From Dinoroseobacter sp. (lineage in GTDB: Bacteria > Pseudomonadota > Alphaproteobacteria > Rhodobacterales > Rhodobacteraceae): a DNA stretch of 64,000 bases. The notes under the pieces were generated by a model that saw nothing but the letters and a program-made list of their open reading frames with translations, had not been told where the DNA came from and made no database searches. Shown piece by piece: positions 43,490-53,082 of this stretch. Made by a program: the position numbers and the translations under genes. The stretch spans positions 115,333-179,332 of the forward strand of contig JASJAW010000012.1 in NCBI GenBank assembly GCA_030066795.1, written 5' to 3'. Positions within the stretch are counted from its first letter, which is position 1. Every line of letters starts with the position of its first letter.

Positions 43490-45166
43490 ATGTCAATTCG
43501 TTCCGACATCGAAATCGCGCGCGCGGCGCAAAAACGGCCTATCACTGAAATTGGCGAGAAACTTGGCGTGCCGGCCAGTGCGCTGGTGCCCTATGGCCAC
43601 GACAAAGCAAAGGTCGGCCAGAGCTTCATCGATAGTCTGACGGACAGGCCTGACGGCAAGCTGATCCTGGTAACCGCCGTGAACCCGACGCCCGCCGGCG
43701 AGGGCAAGACCACGACGACCGTAGGCTTGGGCGACGGCTTGAACGCCATTGGCAAAAAGGCCGCAATCTGTATTCGAGAAGCGTCCCTCGGGCCCTGTTT
43801 TGGAATGAAAGGCGGTGCGGCAGGCGGCGGCAACGCTCAGGTCGTTCCGATGGAGGACATGAACCTCCATTTCACAGGCGATTTCCACGCGATTACCAGC
43901 GCGCACAACCTGCTGAGCGCGATGATTGATAACCATATCTACTGGGGGAACGTACTGGAGATTGACCAGCGGCGCGTCACCTGGCGCCGCGTGATGGATA
44001 TGAACGACCGTGCGCTGCGTCAGATCACGGCGTCGCTTGGCGGGGTGTCCAACGGCTTCCCGTCGGAAGCGGGCTTCGACATCACGGTCGCTTCCGAGGT
44101 CATGGCCTGCCTGTGTCTGGCCACTGATCTTGGAGATCTGGAGAAGCGGCTGGGTGAGATCATCGTGGCCTACCGGCGTGATAAGTCTCCGATCTTCGCC
44201 CGGGATATCAAAGCAGACGGGGCAATGGCTGTGCTTCTGAAGGACGCGATGCAGCCCAATCTGGTGCAAACACTGGAGAATAATCCAGCCTTCGTTCATG
44301 GTGGCCCCTTCGCCAATATCGCCCATGGCTGTAATTCAGTGATCGCGACCAAGACGGCTTTGAAGCTGGCCGACTACGTGGTCACAGAAGCTGGCTTTGG
44401 GGCCGATCTGGGCGCTGAGAAGTTCATGAACATCAAATGCCGGAAAGCTGGGCTGTCGCCGTCTGTCGTGGTCGTCGTGGCTACGGTGCGGGCGATGAAG
44501 ATGCATGGCGGGGTCGCCAAAGAAGCGCTCGGTCAAGAGGACGTCGAGGCAGTGACGCGCGGCTGCGAAAACCTTGGACGACACATCGCGAACCTCAAAA
44601 GCTTCGGCGTGCCTGTCGTTGTAGGAATTAATCACTTTGTCTCCGATACCGATGCGGAAGTGGAAGCGATCCGAACCTTTGCCGACAGCCGCGGAGCCGA
44701 AGCGTTCCTGTGCAAGCACTGGGCGGACGGGTCCGCTGGCGTAACCGAACTTGCGACGCGCGTGGCAGAAATCGCCGATGCGGATATGGCGAATTTCTCG
44801 CCGCTCTATCCGGACGACAAACCACTTTTTGACAAGATCGAAACGATTGCGAAACGCATCTACCGTGCGGACGAAGTGCTTGCGGATACTAAGATCCGGG
44901 CGCAGTTGCGCGACTGGGAGGCGCAGGGCTACGGGCATCTGCCGATCTGCATGGCGAAGACGCAGTATTCCTTTTCGTCCGACCCCTCGTTGCGGGGTGC
45001 TCCGGAGGGGCATGGCTTACCTATCCGAGAGGTGCGGTTGAGTGCAGGCGCCGGTTTCATCGTAGTGATCTGTGGAGCGATCATGACCATGCCGGGCTTG
45101 CCACGCTCCCCTGCCGCCGAAGCGATCAGGCTCAATGACGCAGGCGAGATCGAAGGCTTGTTCTGA
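43490..45166 (+). CDS. fhs: Formate--tetrahydrofolate ligase
   Basis: A 558-residue enzyme making 10-formyl-THF from formate, THF and ATP. The P-loop [14 protein letters not shown] begins at Thr67; other family marks are [39 protein letters not shown] and [21 protein letters not shown] [15 protein letters not shown]. The ATG at 43490 follows GGGGAGG. With folD it lets the cell use formate, for instance from methylated compounds or glycine. Confidence 0.97.
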   Translation: MSIRSDIEIARAAQKRPITEIGEKLGVPASALVPYGHDKAKVGQSFIDSLTDRPDGKLILVTAVNPTPAGEGKTTTTVGLGDGLNAIGKKAAICIREASLGPCFGMKGGAAGGGNAQVVPMEDMNLHFTGDFHAITSAHNLLSAMIDNHIYWGNVLEIDQRRVTWRRVMDMNDRALRQITASLGGVSNGFPSEAGFDITVASEVMACLCLATDLGDLEKRLGEIIVAYRRDKSPIFARDIKADGAMAVLLKDAMQPNLVQTLENNPAFVHGGPFANIAHGCNSVIATKTALKLADYVVTEAGFGADLGAEKFMNIKCRKAGLSPSVVVVVATVRAMKMHGGVAKEALGQEDVEAVTRGCENLGRHIANLKSFGVPVVVGINHFVSDTDAEVEAIRTFADSRGAEAFLCKHWADGSAGVTELATRVAEIADADMANFSPLYPDDKPLFDKIETIAKRIYRADEVLADTKIRAQLRDWEAQGYGHLPICMAKTQYSFSSDPSLRGAPEGHGLPIREVRLSAGAGFIVVICGAIMTMPGLPRSPAAEAIRLNDAGEIEGLF

Positions 45167-45221
45167 CGGGGCATTCAGGGCACATGCAAAGCCGTTCGAC
45201 CAAGACCCCGGAGAGTGACCA

Positions 45222-46121
45222 ATGACAGCCACCGTGATCGACGGCAAAGCCTTCGCCGCCAAGCTGCGCGACCAGATTGCATCTCAAGTCGAGCGGATGA
45301 AGGACCAGCACGGGATCACGCCCGGACTGGCGGTCATTCTGGTCGGGGAAGACCCGGCCAGCGAGGTCTATGTGAGCCACAAACACAAGGCGACGGTTGA
45401 GGTCGGGATGGCCTCTTTCGCGCACAAGCTTCCTGCGGATACGTCGGAAGCAGACCTGTTCGCTTTGATTGATCGGCTGAATGAAGATCCCAAGGTGCAT
45501 GGCATCCTGTGCCAGTTCCCGGTTCCGGGTCACCTGGACGAACGTCGCACGGTCGCTCGCATCGCACCGGAAAAAGATGTTGACGGTCTGAGCGTGACCA
45601 ATGCGGGGTTGCTCTCGACCGGGGGCGACGCGTTGGTGAGCTGCACGCCTCTTGGCTGCCTGATGTTGTTGCGCGATCAACTGGGTGATCTTACGGGAAT
45701 GAATGCAGTCGTGGTGGGACGGTCCAATCTCTTTGGAAAACCGATGGCTCAGCTTCTGTTGCGTGATGATTGCACGGTCACCATGGCCCATTCCCGCACG
45801 CAGAACTTATCGGAGGTGTGCCGTGGTGCAGATATTCTTGTGGCGGCAGTGGGCCGGGCGCAAATGGTCAAGGGCGATTGGGTAAAGCCGGGGGCTACCG
45901 TCATTGACGTCGGCATTACGCGTGTCGCGCATCCTGACAAGCCCGGTAAAACGCGCCTTGTGGGGGACGTTGACTTCGACGGAGCTGCGGCGGTTGCGGG
46001 GGCCATTACGCCTGTGCCTGGCGGTGTTGGTCCGATGACCATCGCCTGCTTGCTGGCCAACACCGTGACGGCGTGCTGTCGTGCACGCGGATTACCTGAG
46101 CCCGAGGGACTGACCGCTTAA
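45222..46121 (+). CDS. folD: Methylene-THF dehydrogenase/methenyl-THF cyclohydrolase
   Basis: A 299-residue bifunctional enzyme interconverting 5,10-methylene- and 10-formyl-THF with [18 protein letters not shown] carries the catalytic lysine; [41 protein letters not shown] and [20 protein letters not shown] are family motifs. Separated from fhs by 55 bases and likely co-transcribed. The 3' end overlaps a convergent thioesterase gene by four bases. Confidence 0.96.
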   Translation: MTATVIDGKAFAAKLRDQIASQVERMKDQHGITPGLAVILVGEDPASEVYVSHKHKATVEVGMASFAHKLPADTSEADLFALIDRLNEDPKVHGILCQFPVPGHLDERRTVARIAPEKDVDGLSVTNAGLLSTGGDALVSCTPLGCLMLLRDQLGDLTGMNAVVVGRSNLFGKPMAQLLLRDDCTVTMAHSRTQNLSEVCRGADILVAAVGRAQMVKGDWVKPGATVIDVGITRVAHPDKPGKTRLVGDVDFDGAAAVAGAITPVPGGVGPMTIACLLANTVTACCRARGLPEPEGLTA

Positions 46122-46537
46122 GCCACAACCGGGACCATTGTGCCTTGCAGGATCGCCACCAGCGTGCCGTCGCTGCGGGCCACTTCGGACGTCACGACAG
46201 ATAGCCTTTTCCCAGACTTTACCACGCGGCCTGTAGCTACCAGTTCTGGCCCGGTCGCGGGGGCCAGAAGGTTGATCTTGATCTCTGCGGTGACGACCTC
46301 CATCCCCTTCGGAAGAAGGGTCAGTGCCGCGTAACCAGCCGACGAGTCCCCGATGGCAAAGGTTAAAGCAGCATGCGCGAACCCTTGTTGCTGGGTCGTG
46401 CTGGGCAACACAGGCGCACGGATCCGGACGCATCCCTGCGCCACTTCCAGCAGTTCGGCACCGATTGTGTCCATCATGGCCTGCTTCTGGAAACTAGTTC
46501 GGATGCGCGCGTCAAGCTCCGCAGACGGATCCGTCAT
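46118..46537 (-). CDS. PaaI-type hotdog thioesterase
   Basis: A 139-residue hotdog protein of the PaaI/YdiI class ([46 protein letters not shown]). It would hydrolyse an acyl-CoA; substrate unknown. Its ATG overlaps the stop of pdeM by four bases, so it is translated from the repair operon. Confidence 0.87.
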   Translation of the reverse strand: MTDPSAELDARIRTSFQKQAMMDTIGAELLEVAQGCVRIRAPVLPSTTQQQGFAHAALTFAIGDSSAGYAALTLLPKGMEVVTAEIKINLLAPATGPELVATGRVVKSGKRLSVVTSEVARSDGTLVAILQGTMVPVVA

Positions 46538-47232
46538 TGAGCCGCCTCCCGAAGAAGGATGGGAACTTCGATAGGGCGACCACCAATCAGGATTGCTCGG
46601 CTGTCCGGCGTTAAAAACGGCGCGAAGGCCGGATCAGACAGAGCAAGCCCGCCTGTGTAGGCCCCATACGCAGGCAGGATGATGCGGCTTGGTGTGATCA
46701 GGAAACAGCGCCGTGCGACGCGCCCACCGCGTGTCACCACATGATGCTTGGGGTGAAAATGACCCGACAGCTCTCCGGCGATGCCTGCGGGCAGGGACCC
46801 GGGTTCGGCGATATGCCGGAGCACGAGGGGTCCCACGTACAAGACGGCTATTCCGCCTCCGATGCCGGCGTTGGGGTCGTGGTTTCCGGCAATCCAGTGC
46901 CAGTCCACTTTGCCCTGCAATGTCTGTAAGCGGGTGCGCTCTGCTGGCCGCATCTGCGTGGCACAGGTCATGTCGTCGAAACTGTCTCCGAGGCAAAGCA
47001 GTTCCTTGGCGCCGGTTTCTCCCACGTCATGTTCGAGTCGCTCAAGAGTTTCGCGCACCTCGTAGGGGGGCAGGAGGGTCCCACCGCGACGGGCCAACCG
47101 TTCCGACTTTCCGAAGTGCAGGTCGGCAACGAACAACCGTTGTTCCGACGGCCACCAAAGCGCCCCGGAGGGGAGAGCACACAGCTCAAGCCCAGCAAAG
47201 TCGAAAGACAGCATGTTCATGCTTTGGTCCAA
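46534..47232 (-). CDS. pdeM: Ligase-associated DNA damage response endonuclease PdeM
   Basis: A 232-residue metallophosphoesterase. Metal-binding motifs: VADLHFGK, LGDSFDD, AGNHDPN and GHFHPKH. PdeM belongs to a four-gene DNA-repair cluster with an Lhr-type helicase, an ATP-dependent ligase and a predicted exonuclease; here it is next to the helicase, 36 bases downstream. ATGs at 47232, 47220 and 47214 are all possible starts. Confidence 0.9.
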   Translation of the reverse strand: MDQSMNMLSFDFAGLELCALPSGALWWPSEQRLFVADLHFGKSERLARRGGTLLPPYEVRETLERLEHDVGETGAKELLCLGDSFDDMTCATQMRPAERTRLQTLQGKVDWHWIAGNHDPNAGIGGGIAVLYVGPLVLRHIAEPGSLPAGIAGELSGHFHPKHHVVTRGGRVARRCFLITPSRIILPAYGAYTGGLALSDPAFAPFLTPDSRAILIGGRPIEVPILLREAAQ

Positions 47233-47268
47233 TCGTATTTCGCCGTGCTTGGCAAGCGAAATCCGGTG

Positions 47269-49680
47269 TTAGGACTGCAACCCGGCAGTCGCCAGAAGGC
47301 GCTCGGCGGCTTCAGCCACCATGCGATCGCGCGTCTCTGCTCCGGCCACTGGTACCCGTCCTGGCTCTAGGAACAAGGGAGCTGCTAAAGGTGTGACCCG
47401 GGGCAGGGCGCGGTGGTCAACCCGTCCTTCTGTGCGATCCAGCATCTCCTCGATCCGGCCAAAATCTACCAGACCGCGCAGGGCTTCTTCGCGCGTGATC
47501 TGCATGAGCACGTGATCGGGATCGTATTTGTGCAGCGTGTCGTAAAGGATATCCGACGAAAACGTCGCCTGCCGGCCGGTCTTTCGCCGCCCGGGCGTGT
47601 TCCGTTCTATCAATCCCGCAACGCTTGCGCTTGCCCGGAAGGTACGCTTCATGACGGCATTTCCCGCCAGCCAGGTTTCGAAATCCGCGCGCAACTGGCC
47701 GGGTGCAAAGAGGGGCAGGGGATCTTCGACCGGGCGGAGCCCCCAGATCAGCGTGGCGTAATCGGTTGCCGCAAAGCCTACCGGATCTAACCCGCGGACT
47801 TGCATCCTCTGGGATAAGAGCAGGCCAAGCGTCTGCTGCGCGTTGCGTCCGGCAAACCCGTACACACACAGGTGATCGCGCCCGTCATGGGGGAACGTCT
47901 CCACCAGCAAACGGTCGCGTTCCGGCAGTTTTGACACACTGCGTTGAAGCGCCAGCCAGTCGCGTGTGGCGGGCGGAAGTTCTGGCCAGTCCGGTTGCTG
48001 GAACATCGCCAGGATCGTGTCGGATAACTGGGTTGAGGTCGCAAACTTCGTTCCCATAAATGTCGCGATCTTAGGTTCTTTGTCGGCGCGGCGGATCACC
48101 TCGACTGTCATCTCGTTCAGTCTCTCATAGCGGACGATCTGCCCCCCGATCAGGAAGGTATCACCGGGGGTCAGGGTCGCCGCGAAACCTTCTTCCACTT
48201 CTCCTAAGGGCGTGCCGCCGCGTCTGTTTTTTAGCCGGACCTTGAGTGTTTCGGTGTCGATAATAGTGCCGATGTTCATGCGAATTTGCCGCGCCGCGCG
48301 CGGGTCGCGCAGCTGCCACAACCCGTCGGGACGTTGCAAAAGACGCTGCCAGCGGTCGTAGGCTCGCAATGCGTAGCCACCGGTGGCGCAAAAGTTCAGA
48401 CAGTCATCAAATTCTTCGCGCGTCAGGTTCGCGTAGGCCCCCGCGCTGCGCACTTCGTCGTACAGGGTATCCGCGTCGAACGGACCTGAAGCAGCGGTGA
48501 TCAGGATATGCTGGCACAACACATCTCGCGGCCCCGGTCCACGAGGCTCTCCATCCAGCTGTCCTTCGGCCACTGCCTTCAGTGCTGCATGGCATTCCAC
48601 GACTTCAAATCGGTTCGCGGGTACGAGCAAAGCCTTTGAGGGGGCATTGTAGCGGTGGTTGGCGCGCCCGATCCGTTGCACCAAGCGTTTGACGTTTTTC
48701 GGCGCGCCGACCTGAATAACCAGGTCCACATCGCCCCAGTCGATCCCGAGGTCGAGGGACCCGGTGCACACGATCGCGCGCAGGCTGCCTTCGGCCATGG
48801 CCTGTTCCACCTTGATGCGTTGCTCGCGCGCGAGGCTGCCGTGGTGGATGCCAATGGGCAGAGCGTCCTCGTTTGCGAGCCAAAGGCTGTGAAAGAACAA
48901 CTCCGCCTGTGCGCGGGTGTTGTGGAAGATCAGCGTCGTTTTGTGCGCACGGACCTGTTCGAGGATTGCCGGTATCGCATAGCGCCCGCCGCCGCCGGAC
49001 CATGGTGGGGCTTCGTCCACCTCCAGCATCGAGATATCCGGGTCCGGCCCCGGATCTGCAGTCAGAATTTCGCAAGGGTCCGGGTTGCGCGCCAGAAACC
49101 GCGCAATTGCAGGCGGGTCTTCGACGGTTGCCGACAGCCCGACACGCCGGAGATCGGGAACAAGGGTTTGTAAACGGGCAAGCCCCAGCATCAACTGATC
49201 GCCTCGCTTGCTTTCGGCCAGCGCATGAATTTCATCGACGATCACGCGTTGCAGCCCGGCAAAGGTGCGAGCCGCGTCTTCGTAGCTCAGGAGTAGCGCG
49301 AGGCTTTCGGGGGTCGTCAGGAGGATATGTGGAGGATCAGCCCGCTGCCGCTTGCGCTGGGTCTGGCTGGTGTCGCCTGTTCTGTCTTCGATCCGGATTG
49401 AAAGGCCGGCTTCTTCAACCGGGCGGCGCAGGTTGCGTTTGATATCTGCGGCCAAAGCCTTCAGCGGAGAGATGTAGAGCGTATGAAGACCTGGTTCTGG
49501 CGACACTCCCAGTTCGGCGAGAGTCGGCAAAAAGCCGGCAAGTGTCTTGCCTCCTCCGGTGGGCGCGATCAACAACTTCGCCGGCGCGTTCTTCTGCGCC
49601 AGCATTTCGGTCTGGTGGGGGTGCAGGCTCCAGCCTTGCTGGTCAAACCAGTGCTGAAGCGGCTCGGGCAGGGCGGTCAT
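47269..49680 (-). CDS. Ligase-associated DEXH-box helicase (Lhr family)
   Basis: An 803-residue superfamily 2 helicase. Motif I is TGGGKT at 41-46, Ia YISPLKAL, motif II DEIH at 149-152, motif III LSATV, motif IV LIFHNTRAQAE, motif V CTGSLDLGIDWG and motif VI RIGRANH, followed by the large Lhr C-terminal region. The length and the pdeM partner place it in the ligase-associated subfamily. The matching ligase and exonuclease genes are not in the window. Confidence 0.92.
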   Translation of the reverse strand: MTALPEPLQHWFDQQGWSLHPHQTEMLAQKNAPAKLLIAPTGGGKTLAGFLPTLAELGVSPEPGLHTLYISPLKALAADIKRNLRRPVEEAGLSIRIEDRTGDTSQTQRKRQRADPPHILLTTPESLALLLSYEDAARTFAGLQRVIVDEIHALAESKRGDQLMLGLARLQTLVPDLRRVGLSATVEDPPAIARFLARNPDPCEILTADPGPDPDISMLEVDEAPPWSGGGGRYAIPAILEQVRAHKTTLIFHNTRAQAELFFHSLWLANEDALPIGIHHGSLAREQRIKVEQAMAEGSLRAIVCTGSLDLGIDWGDVDLVIQVGAPKNVKRLVQRIGRANHRYNAPSKALLVPANRFEVVECHAALKAVAEGQLDGEPRGPGPRDVLCQHILITAASGPFDADTLYDEVRSAGAYANLTREEFDDCLNFCATGGYALRAYDRWQRLLQRPDGLWQLRDPRAARQIRMNIGTIIDTETLKVRLKNRRGGTPLGEVEEGFAATLTPGDTFLIGGQIVRYERLNEMTVEVIRRADKEPKIATFMGTKFATSTQLSDTILAMFQQPDWPELPPATRDWLALQRSVSKLPERDRLLVETFPHDGRDHLCVYGFAGRNAQQTLGLLLSQRMQVRGLDPVGFAATDYATLIWGLRPVEDPLPLFAPGQLRADFETWLAGNAVMKRTFRASASVAGLIERNTPGRRKTGRQATFSSDILYDTLHKYDPDHVLMQITREEALRGLVDFGRIEEMLDRTEGRVDHRALPRVTPLAAPLFLEPGRVPVAGAETRDRMVAEAAERLLATAGLQS

Positions 49681-49719
49681 GAGCCAGAGCTAGAGCCAGA
49701 CGGTCCCCGGCGCCAGTGC

Positions 49720-51027
49720 TTAGTGAATGATCTCTTCTTGCCGGACGTAGAGATTCTCCCAAGCGCGGTCGATCAACTCCGGTGACATCTGTGGCGACAG
49801 GCCTTCGAAATTGCAGATAGCCATCATCTGGTCGATCAGGAATGGCGCGTGGAAGTTTGCATAAACGTTGTTCACCTCGGGGTATTTCTTGGTGATCAGA
49901 TGGAGCAGAGTTGACTCATCCAGTGGCATTTTCTTGGCTTTCGCGACCATCGCGAAAATGCGCAGGAACTCTTCCTTCGTCGGGCCGTCGATCTTGAGCT
50001 TGAAGAACACACGACGCAGGGCAGCTTGGTCGAAAATGTCATTCGGGTGGAAGTTGGTGGAAAAGATCACCAGCGTGTCGAAGGGCACGATGAACTTTTC
50101 GCCTGATTGCAAGGCGAGGATGTCGTAATTCGCCTCCATCGGAACGATCCAGCGGTTGATGAGCGCCTGCGGTGGTTCCGCCTGGCGCCCCAGGTCGTCA
50201 ACGATAAAGATGCCGCCAGTAGCTTTCATCTGAAGCGGAGCGGTGTAAGTTCGCGCCACCGGGTTGTAGCTCAGGTCAAGCATCTCCAGTTCAAGCTCAC
50301 CGCCGGTGATCACGGCAGGGCGCTGGCAGCAGACATAGCGGTGGTCGTACCCGGCGACGCGCCGCAGGTTCGATGTGTTCTGCTCAGGGCTTTCAACTTC
50401 CGTGTGCACCACCGGGTCGAACACCGTGATGATCTGTCCGCCGTATGAAATCGCGCGCGGCACGTAAACATGATCGCCAAGCGCGTCTCTGATCCCGTTT
50501 GAGATCGAAGATTTGCCGTTGCCCGGTGGGCCATAAAGCAAAACTGAACGGCCCGACGTAATCGCAGGCCCGAGATGCTTGAGCAAGTCCGGTGGCAGAA
50601 CCAGATGGCCCATGGATTGCTGTAGTTTCTCGGCGGTAATGGTGATGTTTTTGATCGACTGGCGCTCGGACTGGATGGCAAAGTGTTCTAGTGGAACGGG
50701 AACTGCACCATAGTATTCAGACTGGGCGAGTGCATCGAGCGCACGGGCTTTGCCCATGTCCGACAATGCAAAGCGCATTTCCTCGGCGCCCGAGGAGGTG
50801 AGCGAGCCCAGAGCCTCGATCATTTTCAACTGGCGGGCTGTGTCGATCAGGTCTTGCACCAAAGGCACGGGGATGCTCATTGCGTCCGACAGTTCTGAGG
50901 CACGTGTCAGCGAGCGGCGGAACATCGTCTTGAGCAAAATATCCTGCAACATGGTCGCGGGCAGACCAAGATCGGCAATGGAACGGGGTCGGGAGGGCGC
51001 GAGCGCAGTGCCGAGATGCTGGTTCAT
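49720..51027 (-). CDS. AAA-type ATPase at the end of the Tad locus
   Basis: A 435-residue protein: N-terminal helical part (about 1-130), then an ATPase domain with Walker A GPPGNGKSS from Gly166, a Walker-B-like IFIVDDLGRQ and NFHPNDIFDQAALRRVFFKL, and a C-terminal helical region. VDD with Asp-Asp instead of Asp-Glu, and many cysteine/histidine residues near YDHRYVCCQRPAVITGGE, are unusual. RBS CGGAGG precedes the ATG. It is 34 bases after the prepilin peptidase; from memory, similar ATPases sit beside tad genes in Rhodobacterales. Role unknown. Confidence 0.8.
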   Translation of the reverse strand: MNQHLGTALAPSRPRSIADLGLPATMLQDILLKTMFRRSLTRASELSDAMSIPVPLVQDLIDTARQLKMIEALGSLTSSGAEEMRFALSDMGKARALDALAQSEYYGAVPVPLEHFAIQSERQSIKNITITAEKLQQSMGHLVLPPDLLKHLGPAITSGRSVLLYGPPGNGKSSISNGIRDALGDHVYVPRAISYGGQIITVFDPVVHTEVESPEQNTSNLRRVAGYDHRYVCCQRPAVITGGELELEMLDLSYNPVARTYTAPLQMKATGGIFIVDDLGRQAEPPQALINRWIVPMEANYDILALQSGEKFIVPFDTLVIFSTNFHPNDIFDQAALRRVFFKLKIDGPTKEEFLRIFAMVAKAKKMPLDESTLLHLITKKYPEVNNVYANFHAPFLIDQMMAICNFEGLSPQMSPELIDRAWENLYVRQEEIIH

Positions 51028-51061
51028 TTAAATCCTCCGAGGGCAGGCTAGGCTGAGGACG

Positions 51062-51571
51062 TTAAGAGACTGTAAGCTCCGGCAGAACCACCGGAAGGAC
51101 GAAATAAAAGATCAGGGTGCCCCCAAGGGCAAGCCCCATCGGAAAGTCACGCTTGCGGGTCCAGCTTTCCCAGTCTGGCGCAGCACGGCGGACAGCCGGG
51201 ATAGCGCGGGCGGTGCGATGCGTGACGAACGCGCCGAGCAGGATGGCGGCGAAGAGCGTCAAAACTAAGGCCAAATCGCCAAAAGCGATGAACGGAGCCA
51301 TGGCAGCGGCGAATTTTGCGTCGCCGGCACCAACAAGACCAGCACTGGCCACGACAAACCCGATCGCCAGCACCACAAGCAGGTGCACCCAACGCCAAGC
51401 GTAGTCAATGAAGGGCAGAGCAAAGAGCCCGATTAGCGCGTAGATCCCGACCAAGAGCAGAACAGTCTTGTTCGGAATGCGCATGAATTTCATGTCACAC
51501 CAGGCGACAAACAGGCAGATCGGGACGACAAAAGGCAGGAACCAGAGCGCCTCGGTCACCGTGACGTTCAT
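51062..51571 (-). CDS. tadV: Prepilin peptidase (TadV/CpaA)
   Basis: A 169-residue integral membrane aspartyl protease of the A24 family, which cleaves the Flp prepilin leader. The two catalytic aspartates are Asp26 (CDMKFMRIPN) and Asp84 (GAGDAK). Four bases after the TPR gene. It should process the three Flp pilins at 61-63 kb. Confidence 0.92.
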   Translation of the reverse strand: MNVTVTEALWFLPFVVPICLFVAWCDMKFMRIPNKTVLLLVGIYALIGLFALPFIDYAWRWVHLLVVLAIGFVVASAGLVGAGDAKFAAAMAPFIAFGDLALVLTLFAAILLGAFVTHRTARAIPAVRRAAPDWESWTRKRDFPMGLALGGTLIFYFVLPVVLPELTVS

Positions 51572-51575
51572 GAAA

Positions 51576-52427
51576 TCAGACCTCCGACTCCAATGTCCTC
51601 AAGGCGCGCACGGCCTCCTCGAAGTGACGCGGATGTGTGTCAACCGCCTCTCGCAACAGGCCCTTGCCTGTGGCCACATCGCCTTGTTTGATGGCCGACA
51701 AGCCCAATGTATAGAGCAGCTTTGCGCGCTCCGTCTGGGTCACGGGGATCGGCGGGAGGGTGTAGTTCCGTTGTGCGCCCCGCGCAAGAATAAGGTTGTT
51801 TTTGGATGTGAAGAGATCGGGGTCATAACCGATCGCTTCATTGAACAGCCGTTCTGCATCGGTGAATTGACCACGGGTCAGCTTGGAATAGCCCCAATTG
51901 TTCAAAACCCCGGCCGGTCGCGTCGTCATGCCAACGGCAATCTCGTAGAAGCTGTCTGACGCCTTCCAGTCCTTTTCACTGTCTGCGACCATTGCCTCCA
52001 GCCGGTAGCGGTCGAAGGTTTCGTAGGTCGGAGGAATCTTGTCCAATTGCTCCTTGGCCCGGTCCCAGTCTCCGGACCGTATCAGCGCACTGGCGAAACC
52101 TACGCGGTCCTCATTGGTCGCCTGACCGGTCTCGATCAGATCAGCCCACGCCGCGACGGCAGGTGTGACATTTCCTGCCCGGCTATGCGATTTCGCGAGC
52201 CCGCGCTTCAGATCAACACGATCCGGGAATTCCTTGGTCGCTCGGGTAAAATAATTCACTGCTTCCTCAGCGGATGCAGAGTTCAGCATCAGATCGTTAA
52301 GGTTGCTTTCGTCGATGACGTTGACCGCGTCCAGTTCCCGCGTGACATCGATGTCTTCGTTGGGCGCGCATGCCGATACGGCAATGGTGGCCAGGGCCAC
52401 TGGGCCCCAGGTGTGAATCCGGCGCAT
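51576..52427 (-). CDS. TPR lipoprotein of the Tad locus (TadD-like, second copy)
   Basis: A 283-residue lipoprotein: signal peptide with lipobox VSAC, then TPR-like repeats (AEEAVNYFTRATKEFPDRVD, AVAAWADLIETGQATNEDRV, AERLFNEAIGYDPDLFTSKN). The ATG at 52427 follows AAAGGACG; the open frame runs to 52559 over the neighbouring gene. Probably a pilotin or assembly lipoprotein; sequence relation to TadD is by repeat type only. Confidence 0.8.
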   Translation of the reverse strand: MRRIHTWGPVALATIAVSACAPNEDIDVTRELDAVNVIDESNLNDLMLNSASAEEAVNYFTRATKEFPDRVDLKRGLAKSHSRAGNVTPAVAAWADLIETGQATNEDRVGFASALIRSGDWDRAKEQLDKIPPTYETFDRYRLEAMVADSEKDWKASDSFYEIAVGMTTRPAGVLNNWGYSKLTRGQFTDAERLFNEAIGYDPDLFTSKNNLILARGAQRNYTLPPIPVTQTERAKLLYTLGLSAIKQGDVATGKGLLREAVDTHPRHFEEAVRALRTLESEV

Positions 52428-52461
52428 CTTTGCGTCCTTTACTGCTCGAGCGCTTCGATCC

Positions 52462-53082
52462 TTACGGCTGATCCGGCGCGACGAGCAGGTAACTGCCGTT
52501 GCCTTGCCAAACGAGGTCGAAGTCGTCTTCATTATTATCAACGTAGTTATAACGCGCATCTTCCATTTTTGCGAGACTTAAGCGCAGGTTGGACCGAATT
52601 TCGTCCGAAGCGCCGTTGTCCAGAGCGAAGGCGGTTTTGAAGACACGGCTCGCTTCGCCGTACTCGCCCCGTTCCATCAGGATCACGCCAAGATTGTTCC
52701 AGGCCGGGGTGAAGCTCTCGTCTTTTTCGATCGCGTCTCTCAGTTGCGCTTCCGCCTGATCGATCCGGCCAAGTTCGAGATTTGCGGATCCGATACCAGT
52801 CAGAATTTCGGCTGTCAGTCCTTCGGTCGCTGCTGCGCGAAAAAACGCATCGAGCGCAAGTTCATGCTCGCCTGCCGCCATAAGCCTGTTCGCAACAGTG
52901 ATTTGGTCGACGAGCGGTGCTTCAGAGGCCGCCACGCCCGGTGCAATCGGGCCGCCTTCAATCGGAGTGAGCGTCGCGCCACTGTTCGGGTCGCAGGCTG
53001 CGACTGCCAACACCAAGACCGCTGCAACCGCGGTTTTTACGGTTGCATTGCTATGGTCCCCCGCGGTTCGACAAGGTCTCAT
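52462..53082 (-). CDS. tadD: TPR lipoprotein TadD-like
   Basis: A 206-residue lipoprotein: signal peptide ending in the lipobox AVAAC, then TPR repeats (RLMAAGEHELALDAFFRAAA, GSANLELGRIDQAEAQLRDA, AWNNLGVILMERGEYGEASR). TadD is needed for pilus biogenesis and lies after tadC as here. The start at 53082 is the only usable one and makes the gene overlap tadC by 32 bases. Confidence 0.83.
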   Translation of the reverse strand: MRPCRTAGDHSNATVKTAVAAVLVLAVAACDPNSGATLTPIEGGPIAPGVAASEAPLVDQITVANRLMAAGEHELALDAFFRAAATEGLTAEILTGIGSANLELGRIDQAEAQLRDAIEKDESFTPAWNNLGVILMERGEYGEASRVFKTAFALDNGASDEIRSNLRLSLAKMEDARYNYVDNNEDDFDLVWQGNGSYLLVAPDQP

